Below, one piece after another: positions 57,901-64,000 of a stretch of DNA of 64,000 bases. Every line of letters starts with the position of its first letter. Positions within the stretch are counted from its first letter, which is position 1. Made by a program: the position numbers and the translations under genes. The stretch is from Odontocerum albicorne (lineage: Eukaryota > Arthropoda > Insecta > Trichoptera > Odontoceridae), in contig OX463845.1 of assembly GCA_949825065.1 (NCBI GenBank), positions 27,708,615 through 27,772,614 of the forward strand, given 5' to 3'. The notes under the pieces were generated by a model. It searched no databases, was not told where the DNA came from, and worked only from the letters and a program-made list of their open reading frames with translations.

Positions 57901-60900
57901 GTAGTGACACACCCACGTCTCATCCTCCGTAACGATCGAGTCCAGAAAAGCTTCTCCCTCCTGTGCAAAACGATCCAAAAATTTACGCGCGGCGGTCACG
58001 CGATTTTGACGGTGCTCCGGTGTAAGCATTTTGGGCACCCACCCATCTCGCATACAACTTCTTGTAACCTAGTTTTTCCGACACAATATCACCAAGGAGA
58101 CTTCGAGAAATGTCGGGAATTTCTTCGTGAAGGTCGTCAAGTGTCACACGGCGGTCATTTCGCACTTGTTCTTCAATTTTTTTCACAAGTTCGTCAGAAA
58201 TCGCTGCCTTGCCTCATCGTGAGTATCCATGACGAGGCAAGGCAGGGATTTCTGTGCCTTCTCTGAACAATCTAACCCACTTCGTGACATGTTGTCGACT
58301 CATCTCATCATTACCATAAACTTCCGATGGATATTCGCAGCGGTTTTGTTCTGCAAAGTCAAATAACGGATGACCGCGCGGATCTCGCACGGACGGGAAG
58401 TGGTGGGAGCGCGTGACGACCTCTCCATCGGAAGAATTTACTGTGACAACAAAATGGCCGACAAACACGCGGGACCAAACAAACTGACCGTTAGGATCCC
58501 CTCTACACGCCAGGTGCGCCAACTTCGAAACAAAAAATTTCCACCGTCCTCAGGAGCCCTTGTAACATTACTTTCTAGATGACCCTCGTATTACGAACAA
58601 ACATAAACATGTTCTGAAATTGCATATATATTAGGTGTACCGGAAAAGAATGTCGTTTTTTTTGTTATAGCTTTTGAGTGGTCAATTGTGCTTCAGCAGT
58701 CGAACTTTTACAACGTGTTCTGTGTTGTTTCTCTGACTACGTATACTTGGAGTGTACTAGGACTTTAAAACAAAAAAAAATACAACCCTATATACAATGC
58801 AGAGCTTTGTACCGAATGAGGAATTTATTCGAAATATTATGCTTTACCATTTCATGAAGAAAGAAAGTGCAACACGTGTTACAAAAAATATTTGTGATTT
58901 ACTGGGAGATATTTTGAATGTTCGTAAATGCCAGAGGTGGTTTAAACAATTTAAATCCGGCAATTTTGATCTAAAAAATAACCCTGGAAGTGGTCGACCT
59001 GTTAAAGTGGATAGCGATGTTTTAACTGAGCTGATTCAGCAAAATCCAACTTCAACGATTCAAGAACTCGCGGAGCAACTCGGATGTTCATGGTCAAGCG
59101 TGCAAGAGCATATCAAAAAAATCGGCAAGACATGGAAACAAGGAAAATGGATACCTCATGAATTAAGTGAAGAGAATCTAGGTGAGCGTATAAACGCGTG
59201 CACTGAGTTATTGGAATTAAATACCAAAACTCCATTTCTACAACATCTTGTAACTGGTGACAAAAAATGGGTGTTGTATTCAAACCAAAGACGCAAGAAA
59301 CAATGGCCTTCAAAGGGCCAGGTACCAAAACCCACCCCTAAGCCCGGGCTCACTGCAAAAAAAGTTCTTTTTTCTGTTTGGTGGGACTGCAAGGGAATAA
59401 TTTATTTCGAAACATTAAAACCCGGACAGACAATTAACGCCCAAGTGTATTGTGATCAACTAGAGCATTTAGATGCAGAAATAAAAAAAAAAGACCTGCA
59501 CTGGCTAATCGTGGACAAGTGTTTTTACAGCACGATAATGCACAACCGCATACCTCAAAAATTACGAAAAAAAAAATTAAAGCCCTAGGTTGGACAACTG
59601 TACCCATGTCACCCACCATATTCACCGCTTCTTGCTCCATCGGATTACCATTTGTTCCGGTCAACGCAACACTTTTTAAACGGAAAATAATACAAAAATT
59701 ATGAGGATGTCACAAAAGGCATATCTGAGTATTTTGCATCGAAACCAGCTGAATTTTACGAACGTGGTATTAAAAAATTGACTGAGAGGTGGAAGGAGGT
59801 TATATCAAACGATGGCAATTATATTTTGAACTAAGTTTTAATAAATAAAAACATTAAATGCACCAAATTGTTTTATTAAAAAAACGACATTCTTTTCCGG
59901 TACACCTAATATAACACATCGATCAATAAGTCCCGGGACTAACCAACAGATGGCGCCTCTAATAACAAATCCATACCATTCTCAGTTAGTACCAATCTTT
60001 AGAAGTTATGTGTCAAACTTTCATGACATTCCGACATTATGTCATTGAGTTACAGTGGTTTTAGTGACGCTACTTTTGCTATTTTCAAAACAAATTTCGT
60101 GTGTTGATAAAACATTGCTTTTTAATGGGAAAAAATACCATTCAAACTCAGCGATGGCTTGAAACGTGTTATCCGGGCTCTACTCCATCGAAAACAACCA
60201 TTTGTCAGTGGTATGCTGATTTCAAACGTGGCCGTACAGACACAAATGATGCTGAACGTCGTCCAAATGAGGCTGTTACACCAGAATACATTAAAAAAAC
60301 CCTCAAAATCGTGATGGAAAATCGCAAAGTAAAGTTGCGTGAAATAGCTGACATCATGAAGATATCATTTGGTAGTGTTTACACTATTTTGCATGAACAT
60401 TTGGTCATGAAAAAGCTTTTTTCGAAATGGGTGCTGCGTTTGCTCACAATGGAACAGAAACAACAACGCATCGATGATTCAGAGCGCTGTTTGGCACTGT
60501 TTACGCGAAATAAACAGTGCCAAACAGCGCTCTGAAGTGTCGGTATGTGACAATGGATGAAACTTGGATCCACCACTATACTCCGGAATCAAATCGGCAT
60601 TCAGCCGAGTGGAGAGCAGCCGGTGAAAGTCGTCCGAAGCGACCAAAAACTCAACAGTCAGCCGGGAAGGTTATGGCCTCCGTATTTTGGGATGCGCATG
60701 GTATAATATTCATGGATCACCTTGAAAAGGGAAAAACCATCAATAGCGAATATTACATAGCGTTATTGGAGCGTTTGAAGGCAGAAATTGCAAAAAACGA
60801 CCCGATATTAAGAAGAAAAAAGTTCTCTTTCATCAGGAGAATGCACCGTGTCACAAGTCAATGGTAACGATGGCCAAATTGCATGAGTTGAACTTAGAAT

Positions 60901-63900
60901 TGCTTCCGCACCCACCGTATTCTCCAGATTTGGCCCCCAGCGACTATTGGCTGTTCACAGACCTCAAAAAGATGCTCATGGGAAAGATATTTGGCTCCAA
61001 TGAAGAAGTGATTGCCGAAACTAACGCCTATTTTGAAACCAAGGATAAATCGTTTTACACGGCTGGCATAGAAAAGTTAGGAAAGCGTTGGAATGAATGT
61101 ATCGCTCTCGAAGGAGACTATGTTGACGAATAAAGAAGAATTTTGGCAAACAAATGTTGTTTTAGTAGTTAGTCCCGGGCCTTATTGATCGATGTGCTAT
61201 CTCAAGATAATGGTGAACAAAATACATTCAAGAGAGAAGCTACCAAAAGGTCTGAACTCATCTCATAATATCCCTCCAAATAAATACAAATATTCTGAAT
61301 TATAAAGATCTCAAGACTTTTGGACAGGGTGTAACTTTATTAGAAAATATGTATGTTCTACCAGTTATGGGTTTTCTTTATTTTGGCAAAAAATGCTTTT
61401 GTTGTTGATTAGAGCTACAAACTAGGCCTGTGATTTGTAACTACTATTTAAATTACAATTACAACACTTCAAATTATCTCTTAAATTTCCATTTATGTTT
61501 ATGGTGCAATATCACCTTTTGTTTAACATTTAGGGTATTCATCATGTTTCTTCCTCTAAATAAACCTTTTGACTTTCAAGTCATGTTTGCAAATAAATTA
61601 TTTTTTAATATACAGGGTTCTTCAATAAGGACGCTCGATTTTTAAATGTAAATAAAACAAGTTGTGTGTGAAATATCTACTCAATTTTTTTTTATATGAA
61701 AGAATATTTTATGGCATTAAGTATGGAATATAACGTCGTTCAAATGTCCACCGCGGTTTTGCTTGGAGGCACGTATTCGAGAGGTCCAATTTTCGATGAC
61801 TTTGTCGCATAAATCTGGCTGAATTTGCTGGATGGCATTCGTTATGTTGACTTTGAGGCCATCAATTGTTTGCGGTTTATACGCATAGACCTGCGATTTA
61901 AGATAGCCCCAAAAGAAGCCCCAAAGGATCTCGGTGGCCAGTTCACGTCACCGCCGCGCGAGATAACCATGCCCTCAAATCGCTCGTGCAGAATGTCTAT
62001 CGTGGCATGCGCTATGTGGCAGATAGCGCCGTCCTGTTGGAACCACATGTCGTCGATATCCATATCCAGTTTAGGCCACAAGGAGTTGCTTATCATTGAT
62101 CTGTAGCGCTCGCTGTTGACGGTTATGGCAATGCCAGTTTCGTTTTGGAAGAAGTACGGACCGATGATTCCGACAGACCAAAGTCCGCACCAAACAGTGA
62201 CTTTCTCGAGATGTATTTGGTGCTGGTGTATCTAGTGTGGATTGATTTCGTCCCAAATCCGACAATTTTGCTTGTTCACACATCGATTCATCCAAAAATG
62301 GGTCTCGTCGCTAAAGATGATTTTATGGCGAAATTTGGGTCAACTTCCAACTGCTCCAAAGCCCAATCAGCGAACATACGGCGTTGTCTATGGCCGTTTA
62401 CCTTAAGTTCCTGGGTCAGTTGGATTTTATACGGGTGCAGACCCAACCTTCAACCTTCTATGGTAATTTGCCATACACTATTGAACAATTCACAACAAAT
62501 TTGACAGGTGTTGCTTTAACAACATGGCCGCTAAAACCTAACAAATTTCGAGCGTCCCTATTGAAAGACCCTGTGCATGCATAGGTTTCTATTGTTTAAA
62601 GTCTGAAAACAATTCAGTTATGTATAATAAACTCCTATCATTTTATTCAATTTTAAATATTGCTGATGGTAATAATATTTTTATTTTTATGTTTATATGA
62701 AACAATTGGTTATTGATGTTATTTTGTTTAACATTATAAAATTGATTATATGAAAATTTTTATTTGCTGAATTGCAATGTGGAAAATGAATTTGAGAAAA
62801 ATATAGAAATTTAGTTAACTTGCATTCTTCATAATAACTACAAAACCAATAATGTGTTTTTACTGGTTTGATCGCACCATTATGATAAGATAAATTTAGA
62901 TTATAAAAACATTTAAAAATCCTAAAAATGTAAAAAAAAAACAAATGGAAGCTAATTTTCCAATTATAATTTTTCAAATTTTTAAACCTCATAATTTGAA
63001 GCCCAAGTATTTTTAGCTATTCTTTAGTACAATTGCATAAAACCTTTTTTTTTCAATTCAATTAAAGACGACCTCTATGGCCTGGTTTTTTTTTAATTTA
63101 ACTTTAACTCAGGGGTTTCCCGAAAAAAAAAATGTACTTAGTTTGGTGAAATAGTTCGCCTGGTAACAAAATTCTGTTCACATTGGGGGTAGTATTGCCA
63201 ACACATGCAATGATGAATCGTAGGTCCGTGCCTTCTCCAGTGCTTCTAAATTCAAAAGCTAAATAAATAGGACCGAAGACAATGTTGTCTCGACCATGCT
63301 CTTCAATATCTGCGAATCACCAGTTCGAATGATTTTTTTTTAATAAAACACTTAATATGTTTTGTGTAAAGTAATCCATAGTTTAAGATATGTTTTAAGT
63401 ACTAATTTTAAGGGATTTTAAAAAAAGGCCCTGTTAATGCAGGTTTATTTTATTTTTGCAAACAGGAAGTCAATCTCCAGGTAAGGTGATAATTCACCAT
63501 CATTTCACCTCACGTATGTCACATGCGCATATGTGTGCCATTCACCTCATTGGATACATTCACTGTCATATATTCAACTTTGATTGTGGCTTTACGTGTT
63601 CGAATTGTGCATTATTCAGGGAATATGAAAATGTTCAATAAAAACTGTGGTTGTGATTTCTCAAATCATATATCTGATGTTGATAATGAAGTTTATGAAT
63701 CAATTAGATTTTCATAATTATTACAACACAAATCAGGACATAAGTTTCCTTAATGATTTTTCTTGTGTTCTGTTTGTTATCTGAAATAGATATACACATA
63801 TTTTATTTTAGTATGTTCCATGTGTAATTTCTTCACTATTCTTTCTTAGTAAAGGATTCAATTCCTACATTCATAAATATGAGAATATAGTTAAACTAAT

Positions 63901-64000
63901 CTAAGCCAATATTTTGCTGAACTCCTAATTGCTGTATGTTTTAGTCTCTAAACATTTTCAAGCTTCCTCTATTTCTTATAGTAAACCGACAGTGTGGCCA
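48928..64000 (+). CDS. E(z): Enhancer of zeste (PRC2 H3K27 methyltransferase), N-terminal exons
   Basis: Five clear coding exons with agreeing phases: 48928-49011, 49976-50186, 50464-50667, 52418-52760 and 55377-55540. The start gives [20 protein letters not shown] and exon 2 continues RFKRADEVK, the EED-binding region. Exon 3 has [17 protein letters not shown] and [20 protein letters not shown]. Exon 4 has a variable acidic/Ser stretch, then [20 protein letters not shown]. Exon 5 has [13 protein letters not shown] and [17 protein letters not shown], the start of the zinc-binding MCSS region. All match EZH2/E(z). The pre-SET CXC and the SET domain must lie beyond the window. A final 19-base piece (63982-64000) after TTTCTTATAG reads NRQCG in a compatible phase and probably begins the CGPxC exon. 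In the PRC2 complex the protein methylates histone H3 Lys27 and maintains gene silencing. Introns are filled with LINE, hAT and mariner insertions. Confidence 0.95.
49480..49880 (+). mobile_element. Non-LTR retrotransposon C-terminal fragment
   Basis: [20 protein letters not shown], then [10 protein letters not shown] in a shifted frame, and [23 protein letters not shown] text resemble the Cys-rich C-terminal end of insect non-LTR polyproteins. GC-richer than the surrounding E(z) intron 1. Confidence 0.55.
51190..52160 (+). pseudogene. Non-LTR reverse transcriptase relic
   Basis: KDLEKAYD near 51260, [34 protein letters not shown] and the catalytic-loop version [10 protein letters not shown] (51537-51566) are reverse-transcriptase motifs 3 to 5. 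Downstream come [13 protein letters not shown] and [10 protein letters not shown]. Several stops and frameshifts. It lies in E(z) intron 3. Confidence 0.8.
52880..53480. mobile_element. Two LINE 3' tails in opposite orientation
   Basis: 53030-53480 (plus) contains YGVMWTW-like text, [20 protein letters not shown] and the [19 protein letters not shown] ending. 52880-53000 on the minus strand carries a shorter piece of the same tail. Same family as 24040-24290 and 47560-48330. Confidence 0.6.
53657..55228 (+). mobile_element. hAT element, 5'-gutted
   Basis: 8-bp duplication ACCTGAAT at 53649-53656 and 55229-55236; ends CAGTAGCGGCTGGC and, inverted, CCGTGGCGGCCGGT. 1572 bp in E(z) intron 4. Its TSD does not fit nnnTAnnn, so it belongs to a hAT branch different from the other copies here. 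Confidence 0.85.
54624..55138 (+). pseudogene. hAT transposase C-terminal fragment
   Basis: From about 54624: [40 protein letters not shown] and [18 protein letters not shown], then a one-base shift near 55010 to [15 protein letters not shown], ending at TAG 55136-55138. The [11 protein letters not shown] block is the hAT dimerisation region of the zinc-finger MYM/ZNF862-like type. The catalytic N-terminal half is absent. Confidence 0.85.
55857..56748 (-). mobile_element. Mos1-like mariner, internal deletion
   Basis: TA at both sides; ends TCAGGTCTGTAAATATGAAA / CCAGGTCTGTAAATATAAAA match the element at 9611-10895. On the minus strand the transposase N-terminus ([18 protein letters not shown]) and the first catalytic block ([10 protein letters not shown]) remain. 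Then [14 protein letters not shown] jumps to [14 protein letters not shown], deleting the second and third catalytic blocks. 892 bp. Confidence 0.9.
56749..57646. other. E(z) intron DNA, nothing recognised
   Basis: AT-rich intronic sequence between two mariners, without further features that I can support. Confidence 0.4.
57747..58522 (-). pseudogene. Mariner transposase relic lacking two catalytic blocks
   Basis: The minus strand shows [20 protein letters not shown] and [15 protein letters not shown], then [20 protein letters not shown] and [20 protein letters not shown], with the first Asp in [14 protein letters not shown]. It then passes directly to [19 protein letters not shown] and [11 protein letters not shown]. 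The HDNA and PSD blocks are deleted, and frames shift around 58055 and 58200. The insertion of an inverted duplication is described separately. Confidence 0.88.
58195..58254. repeat. Inverted duplication inside a mariner gene
   Basis: CAGAAATCGCTGCCTTGCCT (58195 on) is mirrored by the complement at 58234-58254, one mismatch over 21 bp, with an 18-base loop. It coincides with the loss of reading frame of the host transposase. Confidence 0.85.
58631..59909 (+). mobile_element. Mariner element
   Basis: TA at 58629-58630 and 59910-59911; ends TTAGGTGTACCGGAAAAGAA identical on both sides. 1279 bp. It lies 42 bp after the previous mariner and 4 bp before the next. Confidence 0.93.
58797..59834 (+). 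pseudogene. Mariner transposase with late frameshifts
   Basis: Open from ATG 58797 ([20 protein letters not shown]) through [32 protein letters not shown] and HLVTGDKKW (first Asp) to about 59500. Single-base shifts near 59505, 59605 and 59690 follow. Across them the second catalytic block [11 protein letters not shown] and the third (APSDYHLF) can still be read. The end reads NDGNYILN. Only a few recent-looking lesions, so the copy is fairly young. Confidence 0.9.
60101..61133 (+). pseudogene. Mariner transposase broken by an inverted duplication
   Basis: The N-terminus ([40 protein letters not shown]) is open to [11 protein letters not shown] and then runs into the inverted copy and TGA at 60533-60535. 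It resumes in another frame as [18 protein letters not shown] (first Asp) and [21 protein letters not shown] frameshift near 60830 spoils the HQENAP-like second block. [20 protein letters not shown] and [12 protein letters not shown] (third Asp) then run to EGDYVDE at 61133. Confidence 0.9.
60478..60536. repeat. Perfect 26-bp inverted duplication in the mariner gene
   Basis: Arm 60478-60503 (TTCAGAGCGCTGTTTGGCAC...) and arm 60511-60536 are exact reverse complements with a 7-base loop, CGCGAAA. The first arm is native transposase sequence (SERCLALF). The second is an inverted copy that introduces a premature stop. Confidence 0.95.
61198..61612. other. E(z) intron DNA, nothing recognised
   Basis: AT-rich sequence between two transposons with no supported feature. 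Confidence 0.4.
61613..62573 (-). mobile_element. Tc1/mariner-superfamily (DDE_3 type) element, degenerate
   Basis: TA at 61611-61612, mutated to TG on the right; ends CAGGGTTCTTCAATAAGGAC and, inverted, CAGGGTCTTTCAATAGGGAC. 961 bp. Confidence 0.85.
61842..62295 (-). pseudogene. DDE_3 transposase fragment
   Basis: The minus strand includes [37 protein letters not shown] (catalytic Asp in QQDGA), [20 protein letters not shown] and later [14 protein letters not shown]. These are typical of the IS630-like family whose members read [10 protein letters not shown] and VNWPPRS. Frameshifts follow WPPRSFGA; the third acidic residue and the N-terminus are lost. Confidence 0.82.
62574..63465. other. 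E(z) intron; weak SINE-like motif
   Basis: Mostly AT-rich. Around 63064-63310 there are box-like strings (CTATGGCCTGG; CACCAGTTCGAATGA) and a slightly GC-richer stretch that might be an old tRNA-derived SINE, not strong enough to call separately. Confidence 0.25.
63466..63515 (+). other. Candidate small E(z) exon
   Basis: TTTTTGCAAACAG/GA is a plausible acceptor. The phase agrees with exon 5 (which leaves one base, A), giving R-SQSP. Two donors are possible: CCAG/GTAAGG at 63480, making a 15-base micro-exon, or TCAC/GTATGT near 63513. Both keep phase with the TA-starting piece at 63982. The encoded text does not clearly resemble E(z), so this is tentative. Confidence 0.25.

Larger units (their letters stand above)
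57649..58588 (-). mobile_element. Mariner element, internally deleted
   Basis: TA at 57647-57648 and 58589-58590; ends CGAGGGTCATCCAGAAAGTA / CGAGGGTCATCTAGAAAGTA. 940 bp, GC-richer than the intron around it. Confidence 0.9.
59914..61197 (+). mobile_element. Mariner element
   Basis: TA at 59912-59913 and 61198-61199; ends CACATCGATCAATAAGTCCC / CACATCGATCAATAAGGCCC. 1284 bp. Separated from the preceding mariner only by TATA. Confidence 0.93.

Noticed and set aside
1..64000. CRISPR arrays, operons, phage-defence or other prokaryotic systems
   Set aside because: The window is intron-containing animal DNA; no regularly spaced repeats or bacterial gene clusters were seen.

Overview
The window is AT-rich animal nuclear DNA, almost certainly from an insect. 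Short coding exons with GT-AG boundaries are separated by long introns packed with DNA transposons. The transposon set (many mariner lineages, piggyBac, hAT, PIF/Harbinger, Helitron, non-LTR fragments, tRNA-derived SINE-like pieces) is typical of insects. The order cannot be fixed from this sequence. There is no operon structure, CRISPR array or prokaryotic feature.

Five conserved host genes are recognisable. (1) An oxysterol-binding-protein-related gene of the ORP10/11 type, plus strand, exons from 9336 to about 22197; only the PH domain and a helical linker are found. (2) The spliceosomal U1A/U2B''-type protein SNF, minus strand, three coding exons within 23381-27025, complete. (3) Cytochrome c oxidase subunit 6B, minus strand, two coding exons within 36562-43336, complete. 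(4) A TRIR/C19orf43-like protein with a long Arg/Ser-rich N-terminal region, minus strand, one coding exon at 43528-44769. (5) The N-terminal part of the Polycomb methyltransferase Enhancer of zeste, plus strand, from 48928 to beyond the right edge. TRIR and E(z) diverge from a roughly 4 kb intergenic region. COX6B starts about 190 bp downstream of the TRIR stop on the same strand. A partial unknown minus-strand exon lies at the left edge (1-240).

Most of the remaining sequence is mobile. Several elements can be bounded exactly by terminal inverted repeats (TIRs) and target-site duplications (TSDs). A 5.1 kb hAT unit (2996-8086) carries two divergent transposase relics inside one 8-bp TSD. 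A Helitron-type block (14800-18773) has shuffled internal duplications. A piggyBac (29342-31553) is interrupted by a single stop codon. A mariner (40392-41678) has an uninterrupted transposase and near-identical TIRs. Two hATs sit at mirror-image sites in a palindromic MITE (46404-47440). An 8.4 kb E(z) intron holds five Tc1/mariner superfamily elements, three of them almost back to back.

No undescribed multi-gene system is evident. The novelty candidates are structural: the two-transposase hAT unit, the mirror-site hAT insertions, inverted duplications inside mariner genes, and the possibly intact mariner.
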